Positions 9,060 through 20,613 of a stretch of DNA of 61,241 nt are shown here, in pieces; the first letter of the stretch is position 1; every line of letters begins with the position of its first letter. The notes beneath the pieces are model-generated. The model worked only from the letters and a program-made list of their open reading frames with translations. It was not told where the DNA came from and searched no databases. A program made the translations under genes and the position numbers. The DNA comes from Pseudomonadota bacterium (GTDB lineage: Bacteria > Pseudomonadota > Gammaproteobacteria > Pseudomonadales > Moraxellaceae): contig JAJXWR010000004.1 of assembly GCA_021781515.1 (NCBI GenBank), positions 1 through 61,241 of the forward strand. The letters run 5' to 3'.

Positions 9060-10649
9060 ATGAGTACGACACCTTCAATGGCTGAACCAGTAGATGATGA
9101 TGACTGGCTGGTTGATGATGACGATGAAGATACAGGCAAAAATCCGGATTCACCGGCCGATCATCGACTGAATTGCCCCTGGAAAATCCTGATTACCGAC
9201 GATGAAGTAGATGTGCATTCCGTCACCCGTCTGGCATTACGCACCATGCAGTTTCATGGGAGAAATCTTGAACTATTGAGTGCCTATTCTGCTGCGGAAG
9301 CCTTCGAAACTCTGAAGAACAATCCGGATATCGCTGTGCTCCTGCTGGATGTCGTCATGGAAACCGATGACGCAGGGCTGAAACTGGTGCACCGTATCCG
9401 CCAGGAACTTGGCAACTCTCTGGTACGTATCGTCCTTCGTACAGGACAGCCCGGCCAAGCCCCTGAACAGGAAGTGATTATCAATTATGACATCAATGAC
9501 TACAAAGCCAAAACTGAATTAACCACCCAGAAGCTGTTTACCACGGTAATTTCTTCATTGCGGGCTTTTGAGAGTCTGTACGCACTGGAAAACCACCGGA
9601 TTGGCATGCATAAAATCATCCGTGCCTCGGCGGATCTCTACAAAATCCAGTCCTTGCGGGAGTTCTCCTCCGGATTGCTACGTCAGATCAACGCCTTGTT
9701 GAATATCGGCCTGGAAGGTTCCTTGTGTGTGCTGCACCAATCCAATTACGCTCCGCCCAAGGATTTCAAGATTATTGCCGCCACAGGCTCTTTTGAAACC
9801 CTGGCAGACACCGATTTTCTCCCTGTTGATCACACCGATCTCCCGTTGATTCATCGGGCCTTGCACGACAAAACCCATATCTATGAAAATATGGGTGATG
9901 CCTTGTATATTTCAGTACGCGACCTTAAAGAATTTGTGATTTACCTCACGCCGGTGCTCCCCCTCAATCATGTGGAACGTAGCTTACTGGAAGTATTTTG
10001 CGATCGTATTTCCCTGGCGTTTGATAATCTCTGGCTAAATGATCAGTTAAAAGAGTCACAAATGAGTGCGGTCACCTTGTTATCCGGCTTGGCCGATAAC
10101 CCCAAGGACCCACATTTTCGTCCCTTGATGATCTTACGCAGTAAAATCGAAGGGTTTGCGCATCAACTGCATGACCAGGGGCATTACCCGGATTCCATTG
10201 ATTACCGCTTTGCACAACAGATTGGTATGGCGTATCTGTTACATGATTTGGGCAAACTGTCCATGAATATGAAGCTGTTTGAACAAACCACTCCGTTGAC
10301 TGATGAAGAACGTAGTGCAATGCAACAACACACCGAAGTGGGACTCACCTTACTGGAGAAAGCGGCAACCACCGGAGATAATACTGATTTTCTCCATCTC
10401 GCCGCTGAAATTGCCTATGGGCATCATGAACGTTTTGACGGAACGGGATATCCACAAGGCTTAAAAGGCGAGGAAATCCCCCTCAGTGCACGCATTTCTG
10501 CACTGTTCGATGTTTACGAAGCGCTCATTCACCAGAAATCTTATAAAAAAGCCTGGTTGCCTGAAGAGGCCAAAGACTATATCCGCTCACAATCAGGCAA
10601 ACAATTTGATCCGGTGCTAGCTGAACTTTTCCTTCAGTATATGGGATAA
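9060..10649 (+). CDS. Response regulator with receiver, DUF3369-like and HD-GYP domains
   Basis: Likely a cyclic-di-GMP phosphodiesterase controlled by phosphorylation. The 529 residues run: an acidic N-terminal tail, a receiver domain ('ILITDDEVDVHS', phospho-acceptor Asp in 'AVLLLDVVMETDDAG', Lys in 'NDYKAKTEL'), a DUF3369-like linker domain, then an HD-GYP domain with 'LLHDLGK', 'HHERFDGTGYP' and 'GLKGEEIPLSARI'. All canonical HD and GYP residues are present, so hydrolase activity is plausible. AAAGG at 9042-9046 supports ATG 9060. No sensor kinase is in the window. It sits between ccoI and ccoS on the same strand, which suggests co-regulation with the oxidase; that link is inference. Confidence 0.88.
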   Translation: MSTTPSMAEPVDDDDWLVDDDDEDTGKNPDSPADHRLNCPWKILITDDEVDVHSVTRLALRTMQFHGRNLELLSAYSAAEAFETLKNNPDIAVLLLDVVMETDDAGLKLVHRIRQELGNSLVRIVLRTGQPGQAPEQEVIINYDINDYKAKTELTTQKLFTTVISSLRAFESLYALENHRIGMHKIIRASADLYKIQSLREFSSGLLRQINALLNIGLEGSLCVLHQSNYAPPKDFKIIAATGSFETLADTDFLPVDHTDLPLIHRALHDKTHIYENMGDALYISVRDLKEFVIYLTPVLPLNHVERSLLEVFCDRISLAFDNLWLNDQLKESQMSAVTLLSGLADNPKDPHFRPLMILRSKIEGFAHQLHDQGHYPDSIDYRFAQQIGMAYLLHDLGKLSMNMKLFEQTTPLTDEERSAMQQHTEVGLTLLEKAATTGDNTDFLHLAAEIAYGHHERFDGTGYPQGLKGEEIPLSARISALFDVYEALIHQKSYKKAWLPEEAKDYIRSQSGKQFDPVLAELFLQYMG

Positions 10650-10720
10650 TCTGCGCAGGTGCACCGCCTTCCCCTCTGCGTCAGAGGCTCCTGCGTTGTG
10701 CAGCCCCACAGGATAATATT

Positions 10721-10939
10721 GTGACTGCTATTTATTTTTTAATCCCATTGAGTCTGGTCGTTCTCGGCGTTGCGGTGTGGGCATTGCTCTGGGCCATCAA
10801 TAATGGCCAATATGACGACCTGGAAGGTTCCTCCTGGCGCATCATTCAGGAAGATCGCCACCGCCTGGGTACCTCCACTTCAGTGAGCGCTGATCCACCT
10901 GAAACAAAGCCTCTTTCACCACAGCCCCCTGTCCCATAA
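10721..10939 (+). CDS. ccoS: cbb3-type oxidase assembly protein CcoS
   Basis: Small single-helix membrane protein needed for cofactor insertion into the cbb3 oxidase. The 72-residue product shows the family pattern 'IPLSLVVLGVAVWALLWAI' followed by 'NGQYDDLEG', the conserved Asn-Gly-Gln-x-Asp-Asp-Leu block. It starts at GTG 10721, seven bases after AGGA. In many genomes ccoS follows ccoI directly; here the HD-GYP regulator lies between them. Confidence 0.92.
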   Translation: MTAIYFLIPLSLVVLGVAVWALLWAINNGQYDDLEGSSWRIIQEDRHRLGTSTSVSADPPETKPLSPQPPVP

Positions 10940-10941
10940 TC

Positions 10942-11706
10942 ATGCCACTGCCCAACGCAATACCCCACGTCCATGTAATTATGCTGTTTAGTTCCTTGAG
11001 CGTCGGCTTCCTCAGTTCTGGGCATTGTCTGGGAATGTGCGGTGGGATAATGAGCGCCTTGTCCCTGCCACCCGCCCCCGGGCTTGTTCCAAAATCCCGT
11101 CCTGGAATCTGGTGGCTGTCGTTTGCCTATAACATGGGCAGAATTACTACTTATACCGTTCTGGGTGCGCTAGCGGGCCTGTTGACCCTGATGTTTCTGC
11201 CCTCACCAAGTTTCTGGACAGGTTTGCGACTGTTGAGCGGCATAATGTTGCTGCTCATGGGACTGTATCTGGCCGGATGGTGGAGGGTGCTGACCCGTCT
11301 AGAAACGCCGGGATTACTCCTATGGCGTCAATTGCAGCCTATTGGCCACCGCCTGCTGCCAATACACCACCTTCCCGGCGCTTATGCAGCAGGTCTGATC
11401 TGGGGATTTTTGCCCTGCGGAATGGTGTATTCCGCACTAACGCTGGGTGCCAGCTCAGGCTCACCTGTTTATGCCGCTGCCTCCATGTTTTTCTTTGGGC
11501 TGGGTACCTTGCCAGTGCTGATTCTGGGAATGGCATTTTCCGCACAACTGCAACGCTGGCTGATGCGCCTGCAAATTCGCCCACTGGCTGGCAGCTTACT
11601 AATCATTTTTGGACTCTGGACACTTTACAGCAATTTCATGCCACACACCGCTCATCACCCCGGGATGCAGTCCATGCCGGGAATGCCCGATAATTCTGAA
11701 GGGTGA
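10942..11706 (+). CDS. Sulfite exporter TauE/SafE-like (DsbD_2-type) membrane protein
   Basis: A 254-residue polytopic membrane protein with about six helices. The first helix ends in 'GHCLGMCGGIMSA', the motif of the TauE/SafE-like family often encoded right after ccoS. Similar proteins are annotated as sulfite exporter TauE/SafE family or heavy-metal transport proteins. The GHCxGMCGG cysteines hint at a metal or redox role in cytochrome assembly, which is inference. A second helix start 'GFLPCGMVYSAL' carries another Cys. It starts 2 bp after the ccoS stop and its own stop overlaps the next gene. The C-terminal tail is His/Met-rich ('HTAHHPGMQSMPGMP'), consistent with metal binding. Confidence 0.85.
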   Translation: MPLPNAIPHVHVIMLFSSLSVGFLSSGHCLGMCGGIMSALSLPPAPGLVPKSRPGIWWLSFAYNMGRITTYTVLGALAGLLTLMFLPSPSFWTGLRLLSGIMLLLMGLYLAGWWRVLTRLETPGLLLWRQLQPIGHRLLPIHHLPGAYAAGLIWGFLPCGMVYSALTLGASSGSPVYAAASMFFFGLGTLPVLILGMAFSAQLQRWLMRLQIRPLAGSLLIIFGLWTLYSNFMPHTAHHPGMQSMPGMPDNSEG

Positions 11707-12884
11707 TCGCATCACGCATGGCTCACCGTGATACCCCCAACTATAACAGTCCCCTCGGAAACGCCTTTCCATGGCGAACGATTCCTCCACCGCTGCTGTG
11801 GATCAATGGCGAACAATTTTTCCCTGCCATCCTGCAGGCCATTGAATCCGCACACACATCCATCTGGATTGAAATCTATCTCATTCAATCCGGGCATCTG
11901 CTTGATCAGTTTAAAAGTGCATGGATTGCTGCTGTACAGCGCAATGTGCAGGTCTGTATTTGCTGTGACCATCTTGGCAGCAAAAACTTTAACAAAACCG
12001 ACCAGAAGGAACTACTCGCCGCAGGCGTTCAACTGGCACTCTATAACCCGCTCAACTGGCGACATCCTGTGCGTAGCCTGTTCCGCGATCATCGCAAAAT
12101 GCTAGTCATTGATCAGCGCCTTGTCTTTGTCGGCGGTGCCGGGATCAGCGACGATTTCTCTCCAGAGAACAGCCACCGCCACTGGAGAGAAACCATGCTG
12201 TCTTTAACTGGCAGCATTGTTCAGGACTGGATAGTACTCTTTAACTCGGTCTGGCAACAATTTTCACCGCCACTGCCCGCCACTCCCAGCCACGAACCCC
12301 CAGAGTCTCCCCCGGACAACACAGCGACCACGCAGGCCCGCGCCCGTATCAACTGCAGCGACCTCCTGCACCCGCACGGCACCAGCCTGCCGTTACTGGA
12401 AGCCATGCGGCATACCAGTCATTACATCTGGATCGCTACCCCCTATTTCCTGCCACCGCACCGCCTGCGCAAGGCCCTGCGCCAGGCAGCAAAGCGCCGG
12501 GTGGACGTGCGATTACTGATCCCCGGCACTTTCAGTGATCATCCCTGGTTAGGCCTGTTCAGTCGAACTTTTTACCCCGGCTTACTCCGCGCTGGCGTAC
12601 AGATTTACGAATACCAGCCCCGTTTCCTCCACATGAAAGTCATGCTCTGCGATGACTGGGTGTCGATCGGTTCCAGTAATCTCGATCGCTGGGGAATGTT
12701 CTGGAACCTTGAAGCCAATCAGGAATTGCACCATCCCGAGACCGCAAAAAACGTAAAATCCATGCTAGAAGCAGATTTTCAGGTCAGCGAACAAATACTC
12801 AATGTGCGCCGAAGCCTGCGCCTGCAACTGCTCAGACGCTTGCTGCAGGCGGCAATCCGTTTTATGGAACGTCTCCGACGCTAG
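11703..12884 (+). CDS. Phospholipase D-like cardiolipin synthase (ClsB-type)
   Basis: Predicted phosphatidyltransferase making cardiolipin or related phospholipids. The 393-residue protein has two phospholipase-D HxKx4D motifs: 'HRKMLVID' in the first half and 'HMKVMLCD' in the second, each followed by the usual Gly-Gly or Gly-Ser-Ser-Asn block. It lacks the N-terminal transmembrane helices of ClsA, so it fits the soluble ClsB/ClsC type. GTG 11703 overlaps the previous stop (GTGA); ATG 11718 is an alternative start. Its position at the end of the cco region suggests co-transcription but not necessarily a shared function. Confidence 0.85.
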   Translation: MIASRMAHRDTPNYNSPLGNAFPWRTIPPPLLWINGEQFFPAILQAIESAHTSIWIEIYLIQSGHLLDQFKSAWIAAVQRNVQVCICCDHLGSKNFNKTDQKELLAAGVQLALYNPLNWRHPVRSLFRDHRKMLVIDQRLVFVGGAGISDDFSPENSHRHWRETMLSLTGSIVQDWIVLFNSVWQQFSPPLPATPSHEPPESPPDNTATTQARARINCSDLLHPHGTSLPLLEAMRHTSHYIWIATPYFLPPHRLRKALRQAAKRRVDVRLLIPGTFSDHPWLGLFSRTFYPGLLRAGVQIYEYQPRFLHMKVMLCDDWVSIGSSNLDRWGMFWNLEANQELHHPETAKNVKSMLEADFQVSEQILNVRRSLRLQLLRRLLQAAIRFMERLRR

Positions 12885-12910
12885 GCAGAAGAAATACGGT
12901 AATCGCCCTC

Positions 12911-14068
12911 TCAATCAGCAATGCCCGCTGCTACCCCTTGATCTCTACAGGTATTATATTCCCGGTTAAGCACGGTAAACGTCGACGCCTCATAACCGGT
13001 AGACCCAGTGGTCGGCGGTACTTTCTTCAACGCCAGCGTCATGCAATCATTCTCTTTCAGTTGACTGGCCGGTTCATTTAACTCCAATCCAATAATTGTT
13101 GCCACCTGCTGCGCATCCAGTTGCAACGACACCTGGGCAAAACATTCCCAGGGAGCCCCTTCTGGATCCAGATACCCTTTGCCAGAGATCATCCGCAATA
13201 CCCCGACATCACCAATCGATAAATCCAGATTCAGTCCCCCATCCGTACGTTGGTGCGCCTGTGCAATGCCGCCAGCACAACGATCACCGGCCTGGAATAC
13301 CGGCGTCATGTGTATCAAGTCGGCCTGCCGGTCAAGACGCACGATAGCACTGGCTGTTTTCAATCCAGGCCCGTTCAGATAACGCACCAACCACAACTGC
13401 CCAACCGTTGAGTCAGGCTTTAGATTCAGCGGATCTACCGGCAACACACTCACCCAGTTCCGACTCAATTGCTGACTAAAACCCGTCCAGTCCGCATTCA
13501 GACCATTCACCAGGTAGCCCCACTGAGGCAAGCCAATGAGTGGATTGTGCTGCACCAAAGCCCCACAACGGCCAGTACTGACGCTAGTGGATTTGCCCTG
13601 ACGCAACGAGGGAATCATCAATGCCACACAGGCCGGAGACGTCCAGCCGGCAGGCAGCTTATCCATCTCAGCAGGGACTGCCACCGCTGAACGTCCCTGC
13701 AATTGACGCAACCGCTGTTGGTATAATCCCGTCACACAAGACAACATCTGCTGATGCAGTTTCGCCATGGGCAACCACTCCGTCATTACCGTAGGCACCT
13801 GACAGAGTTCATAACGCGCCTGCTCCCAAAGGCGCTCCTGCACTACCAGAGCCGCTCGCTGGCCCTCCGGCAATCCCTGGCGTTGTGCGCTGTAGATCTG
13901 TGCCAGTTGCCCATCCAGCGCCGACAGGGCTGGATCCGTACAGATCAATTGTTCCATTGGCCCAGCTCCCTGTGTTTTGCAATCAAAACTTGCCGCCTGA
14001 ACGACAACCGCACTGACTGCCATCCATGCACCAGCAAGGCACCTGCGCCACATTCCCCCCACATTATG
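12911..14068 (-). CDS. Secreted LprI-like (DUF1311) protein
   Basis: Predicted exported protein of 385 residues. The signal peptide ('LAGAWMAVSAVVVQAAS') is followed by 'FDCKTQGAGPMEQLICTDP' and 'LSALDGQLAQIY', the Cys-paired LprI/DUF1311 module also seen in lysozyme-inhibitor-like proteins. The remaining 280 or so residues are not a family I recognise; they contain further cysteines that may form disulfides. I chose the ATG at 14068 because it places the signal peptide near the N-terminus; GTG or ATG codons up to 14086 are possible. It stands alone, convergent with the cls-like gene. Confidence 0.7.
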   Translation of the reverse strand, partial: HNVGGMWRRCLAGAWMAVSAVVVQAASFDCKTQGAGPMEQLICTDPALSALDGQLAQIYSAQRQGLPEGQRAALVVQERLWEQARYELCQVPTVMTEWLPMAKLHQQMLSCVTGLYQQRLRQLQGRSAVAVPAEMDKLPAGWTSPACVALMIPSLRQGKSTSVSTGRCGALVQHNPLIGLPQWGYLVNGLNADWTGFSQQLSRNWVSVLPVDPLNLKPDSTVGQLWLVRYLNGPGLKTASAIVRLDRQADLIHMTPVFQAGDRCAGGIAQAHQRTDGGLNLDLSIGDVGVLRMISGKGYLDPEGAPWECFAQVSLQLDAQQVATIIGLELNEPASQLKENDCMTLALKKVPPTTGSTGYEASTFTVLNREYNTCRDQGVAAGIAD

Positions 14069-14343
14069 CATAACACACGCCCTCATTGTTCATTATTGCT
14101 AACAGTTTCGCCTTCAATTTGTGACCCACCATCTTGTGACCCACCTCACCGATTAATGCCTCCAGTTAAGTTCCGGGATCGAACGATGCCGCTGTGCCCT
14201 TCTTTAATAATTTGGCACGAATTTCACCAGTTCAGAACACAGCCCCTGACCAATCCATGAAGACATACGTTCACCTTTCTGTCAACCTCAGTTTATTACC
14301 CCAGAGTATAGAAGCACGACAGACCTTAAGACAATACAATAGC
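14069..14343. other. Intergenic stretch, no gene recognised
   Basis: The stretch between the LprI-like gene and the first TnpB remnant has no supported ORF. It contains two nearby copies of 'TTGTGACCCACC' (about 14115-14145). It probably holds the promoter of the LprI-like gene. Confidence 0.4.
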
Positions 14344-14618
14344 AGCCGCTTACGCAGAAAGGACGGGGATTCCTGCTGTTGGACGAAGCCCCCCCGCTGC
14401 AAGCATGTTCTTGGCGGCATTCACATCACGGTCATGAGATTCGGCGCAGAGTTTGTGCAAAAAATCTTTCCTACGATGGGCGACCTGCGCATGCAGTGCC
14501 TTGACCTTAGGATTTCTTCTTCGCACCTTGGGTGACGGCTAGTTTTGTTTCCGCACCACGATAAAACCGCTTCACTTCGATTTTCGTGCCATCGGACATC
14601 GTAGCAGCCTCTTGTGTA
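14344..14618 (-). pseudogene. Decayed TnpB (IS200/IS605-type) remnant, copy 1
   Basis: On the minus strand, pieces of a TnpB RNA-guided nuclease are readable in shifted frames: 'MSDGTKIEVKRFYRGAETKL', then after a stop 'KVKALHAQVAHRRKDFLHKL', and then, joined by an internal deletion, 'SHDRDVNAAKNMLAAG' (the C-terminal RuvC-III/zinc-ribbon end). The middle of the protein and the N-terminal domain are missing. The 3' side shows the element-end motif GGAATCCCCGTCCTTT and a CCGCTTACGCAG near-hairpin. It is non-functional. It is the best homologue for the pre-insertion site of the transposon at 15205. Confidence 0.85.
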
Positions 14619-14647
14619 CGCAGCAGAAAATTTTTGTGATACAATGA

Positions 14648-14657
14648 ATACATGTAT
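14648..14657. promoter_or_regulatory. Palindrome, candidate toxin-antitoxin operator
   Basis: ATACATGTAT is a perfect 10-bp palindrome ending 20 bp before the antitoxin start. RHH-type antitoxins usually bind short palindromes that overlap their own promoter, so this is the natural candidate site. No binding data can be read from sequence. Confidence 0.45.
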
Positions 14658-14677
14658 CCGATTTGGAGCAGCATGAC

Positions 14678-14905
14678 ATGACAACATCTATTCGCCTTGC
14701 AGCAGACATTGAGCAGCGGCTTGAATTTCTGGCTGAACATACAGGCCGCACCAAGGCTTACTACCTGCGGGAAATAATCACCCAAGGCATTGAGGACATG
14801 GAAGATTACTACCTTGCTGCTGATACGCTGGAGCGTGTCCGCAAAGGCCAGGAACGGGTACATTCTGCCGCCAGCGTGAGGAAAGACCTTGGCTTGGACG
14901 ATTGA
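14678..14905 (+). CDS. RHH-type antitoxin (RelB-like)
   Basis: Antitoxin and autorepressor of the pair with the next gene. The 75 residues begin 'MTTSIRLAADIEQRLEFLAE', a classic ribbon-helix-helix strand and helix, followed by 'RTKAYYLREIITQGIEDMED'. The acidic, flexible C-terminus ('SVRKDLGLDD') is the usual toxin-wrapping segment. ATG 14678 has GGAG at 14665-14668; a TTG at 14663 is in frame but lies in the ribosome-binding site. The stop overlaps the toxin start by 17 bp, typical of translational coupling. Confidence 0.88.
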   Translation: MTTSIRLAADIEQRLEFLAEHTGRTKAYYLREIITQGIEDMEDYYLAADTLERVRKGQERVHSAASVRKDLGLDD

Positions 14906-15155
14906 ATACACCAGTACGTCCAAGCAGCAGCTACGTAAACTCGATAAGCAGGTTGCTCGGCGCATTGTCGACTTCATGGATCATCGCATTGCAGGCAGCA
15001 GTAACCCTCGCCAATCTGGCAAAGCCCTGAAAGGGCCGCTTGGCGACCTTTGGCGTTACTGCGTAGGCGATTGTCGGATCATCTGTGAGATTCAGGACGG
15101 CATTTTATGCGTCCTCGTTGTGCGCATCGGGGATCGCAAGGACGTATACCGCTGA
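14889..15155 (+). CDS. RelE/ParE-superfamily toxin
   Basis: An 88-residue toxin of the RelE fold. Signature regions are 'YTSTSKQQLRKLDKQVARRI' (N-terminal helices), 'GKALKGPLGDLWRYCVGDCR' (beta hairpin) and 'VRIGDRKDVYR' (C-terminal catalytic Arg/Tyr). RelE toxins cleave mRNA in the ribosome; ParE relatives poison gyrase, and the exact class cannot be fixed by eye. It starts at TTG 14889 inside the antitoxin gene. The pair is intact and lies between two dead TnpB elements. Confidence 0.88.
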   Translation: MAWTIEYTSTSKQQLRKLDKQVARRIVDFMDHRIAGSSNPRQSGKALKGPLGDLWRYCVGDCRIICEIQDGILCVLVVRIGDRKDVYR

Positions 15156-15204
15156 CACCCTCTCCTCTCCGCTCAGCCAACATCTGCCGCTTATGCGGAA
15201 AGAA

Positions 15205-15227
15205 CGCTATTATGTAGCAACCGCCAT
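15205..15227. repeat. Left terminal inverted repeat of the IS1595-type transposon
   Basis: CGCTATTATGTAGCA followed by ACCGCCAT. The reverse complement of the right end differs at three positions only. The 8-bp target duplication GGAAAGAA lies immediately outside at 15197-15204. Confidence 0.88.
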
Positions 15228-15310
15228 TATCCATATAAACCAATGCGTTACGCAGGCCATTTGCCTGCATGGTAGCACCCGGAATATAGCATAGCGCAGC
15301 TCCTACGGGT

Positions 15311-18625
<3,315 letters not shown>

Positions 18626-18629
<4 letters not shown>

Positions 18630-18889
18630 TTTTTCCCACCAAATTTACCAATACCTGCGCCACGCGGCTTGTTTGGTGTTATCTCGATCCGAGATAACAC
18701 ATCCCTAAAATCAATTTTGCGCTCAGCCATTTCACCTAGCAGAGCAGCAATGACGGCTAGATGTGACGGAACCTCGCCGCTTTTGGCGTAGTTCGTAATT
18801 GAGTTGCTATTGAGCTTCACCAATTCAGCGAAATCCTTGGCAGTCAGCCCGGCCTTGCCTAATTGGCGGCGAAATTCTTCGTAGTTCAT
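18626..18889 (-). CDS. Small HTH (XRE-like) regulator of the RM cassette
   Basis: An 87-residue DNA-binding protein. 'RRQLGKAGLTAKDFAELVKL' with 'NSNSITNYAKSGEVP' matches a Cro/CI-type helix-turn-helix; the C-terminus is basic ('GAGIGKFGGKK'). Small XRE proteins upstream of restriction genes often act as controller (C) proteins that time expression of the nuclease, so this role is likely here. Its TGA stop overlaps the RM ATG (18629-18626), so the RM gene is probably translationally coupled. It is transcribed divergently from the transposase across 166 bp that contain an 18-bp palindrome. Confidence 0.8.
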
Positions 18890-18996
18890 GCCGTCTTATA
18901 ACATCGCATTTCTATGCTGTCAATACATTCATTAGTGAGACAAGTAAATATATTAGTTTGTAAACATAATAAATAAATGTGTTTAACACCTTGCAA

Positions 18997-19014
18997 ACAC
19001 ATAAGCTTATGTGT
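18997..19014. promoter_or_regulatory. Perfect 18-bp palindrome between regulator and transposase
   Basis: ACACATAAGCTTATGTGT is a perfect palindrome in an AT-rich 166-bp divergent intergenic region. TATGTGTTT and AATGTGTTT half-site-like copies lie on both sides (18976-18983 and 19033-19041). It is a natural candidate operator for the HTH regulator, controlling itself, the RM gene and possibly the transposase. Confidence 0.6.
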
Positions 19015-19055
19015 AGTATATTCACATTGATTTATGTGTTTATGAGGTATGCACC

Positions 19056-20072
19056 ATGTCCCAGCACTTCCTGTTATCAGCCAAAGCCCGCACGCTGTCC
19101 GTGCTCAAGGTCATGCAGATGACCGATACAGATGCTTTTTCGGTTTTTAAGGAATTGCGCTGGGGCGAAGGCAACGAGGTTTCATGCCCGTGCTGCGGCG
19201 TGATCGGCAAACATGCTTTTCGTCGCGACCGTAAGCAATGGCGCTGCAAAGATTGCGGACATACGTTCAGCGTTACATCTGGCACGATCTTCGCCAATCA
19301 CAAGCTGAGCCTCAAAACCTATCTGGCCGCGATTGCACTGTTTTCCAATGCCGTCAAAGGCATTTCAGCCCTGCAACTCTCCCGCGACCTTGGGACGCAG
19401 TACAAAACAGCCTTCGTGCTGGCGCACAAGATTCGCGAATCACTGATGGAGCAGCGCAACGTCGAACCCTTGTCGGGCGAGGTGCACATGGACGGCGCGT
19501 ATGTAAATGGCTACATCCGGCCTCAGAACAAAAAAGAGGATCGTATTGATCGCCGTCTGGCTGAGCATCAACGCCCTGACAAACGCTGCGTGTTCGTAAT
19601 GCGTCAGAAATCAACCGATGCCGACATGGCCGGTGCAATCAAGACGTTGACGTTCGTACTGAAGGGCGAGAATCAGATTGATGTTGGCAACCTAGCCCAC
19701 GCCTTCGTGAAGAAAGGCTCGATCATCTGCGCTGACGAATCCAACGCCTATGATGCACTGCATGCCAAGTTCGATACGCGCCGGGTGAACCACAGCGTTG
19801 AATATCGCAGTAACAAGGGCGTCACCAACAATATGGCTGAAAGCTATTTCTCACGCTTCCGCCGCATGCAGTATGGCCAGATGCACAAGTTCGGCAATAT
19901 GCACCTTGCCAGCTATGCCAACGAAGCCGCATTCAGGGAAGATACCCGCCGCCAAAGCAACGGGGCAATCTTTATGGAGGTGACGAAGCGCTGCGCCAAG
20001 ACCCGCGCAAGTCGTGTGTGGTGTGGATACTGGCAGGGTAACAAGCGTCATGAAGAACGCCTCGCGTCATAA
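19056..20072 (+). CDS. IS1595-family (ISXO2-like) transposase
   Basis: DDE-type transposase of 338 residues. An N-terminal zinc ribbon has cysteines at 44, 46/47, 64 and 67 ('CPCC', 'CKDCGH'). The ISXO2-type catalytic domain has Asp146 ('VHMDGAYVNG'), Asp227 ('IICADESNAYD') and Glu262 ('NNMAESYFSRFRR'). Length and motif order are normal and the frame is intact, so the element may still be active. The start ATG 19056 follows GAGG at 19043-19046. The stop at 20072 abuts the stop of the convergent gene at 20073. Confidence 0.95.
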   Translation: MSQHFLLSAKARTLSVLKVMQMTDTDAFSVFKELRWGEGNEVSCPCCGVIGKHAFRRDRKQWRCKDCGHTFSVTSGTIFANHKLSLKTYLAAIALFSNAVKGISALQLSRDLGTQYKTAFVLAHKIRESLMEQRNVEPLSGEVHMDGAYVNGYIRPQNKKEDRIDRRLAEHQRPDKRCVFVMRQKSTDADMAGAIKTLTFVLKGENQIDVGNLAHAFVKKGSIICADESNAYDALHAKFDTRRVNHSVEYRSNKGVTNNMAESYFSRFRRMQYGQMHKFGNMHLASYANEAAFREDTRRQSNGAIFMEVTKRCAKTRASRVWCGYWQGNKRHEERLAS

Positions 20073-20522
20073 TCACGCGATTTGCCAGAACACGGTCAAT
20101 CCAGACCGATCCACCTCTTTAACCAACCCGCGCTTTTCCAGACGCCTGAGCGTGCCGGTCAGCGTGCGTTGAATCGAGATTCGCAGTTCCTTTGTATCAT
20201 CCATCCCTCTATCCGCCATGATCGCGGTGCAGATCATCGCCGCCGTGAGCGGTTCTGTCGCCACCCGAAGCTTATCCAGCACCAGCGTATGGCTTTCCTT
20301 GTTCTTGAAGTGCTTGAAACCGCCCACGCTTGCGCTTGAACTGGTCACGCGCTTCGCGCCCAGTCTGCGCAGGTCAATTTCAGGAGAAAACAACTTGATT
20401 GTGGCGTCCAGGTGCTTGAGATCGGCGGCAACGCGCTCGATTTCCGCCCGGTGAAACTGTATGATTCCTGCCAGTTCGGAGTGTTTGGCGACGAGGCCGG
20501 ATACAACGTGAGATTCTGCCAT
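20073..20522 (-). CDS. Unknown passenger protein with helical N-terminus and winged-helix-like C-terminus
   Basis: I do not recognise this 149-residue protein. Residues 1-50 are helical and charged ('AEIERVAADLKHLDATIKLF'), likely a coiled coil. Residues about 75-147 ('HTLVLDKLRVATEPLTAAMI', then 'RTLTGTLRRLEKRGLVKEVD') look like a winged-helix DNA-binding fold. It is inside the transposon, convergent with the transposase and with no gap between the two stops. It may help transposition or regulate the RM cassette. No catalytic motif is visible. Confidence 0.65.
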   Translation of the reverse strand: MAESHVVSGLVAKHSELAGIIQFHRAEIERVAADLKHLDATIKLFSPEIDLRRLGAKRVTSSSASVGGFKHFKNKESHTLVLDKLRVATEPLTAAMICTAIMADRGMDDTKELRISIQRTLTGTLRRLEKRGLVKEVDRSGLTVFWQIA

Positions 20523-20582
20523 GATGCACCTGTTCGAATGTATAAACAGGCGTGAGGGTAACGGTTAGGCGGGGTTTAAGCG

Positions 20583-20605
20583 ATGGCAACTGCTACATAA
20601 TAGCG
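20583..20605. repeat. Right terminal inverted repeat of the IS1595-type transposon
   Basis: ATGGCAACTGCTACATAATAGCG, the imperfect inverted copy of 15205-15227 (20/23). Target duplication GGAAAGAA follows at 20606-20613. Confidence 0.88.
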
Positions 20606-20613
20606 GGAAAGAA

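Noticed and set aside
14507-14977. Minus-strand 156-residue ORF
   Set aside because: Its first two-thirds are antisense to the toxin-antitoxin genes; only the tail is the real TnpB remnant.
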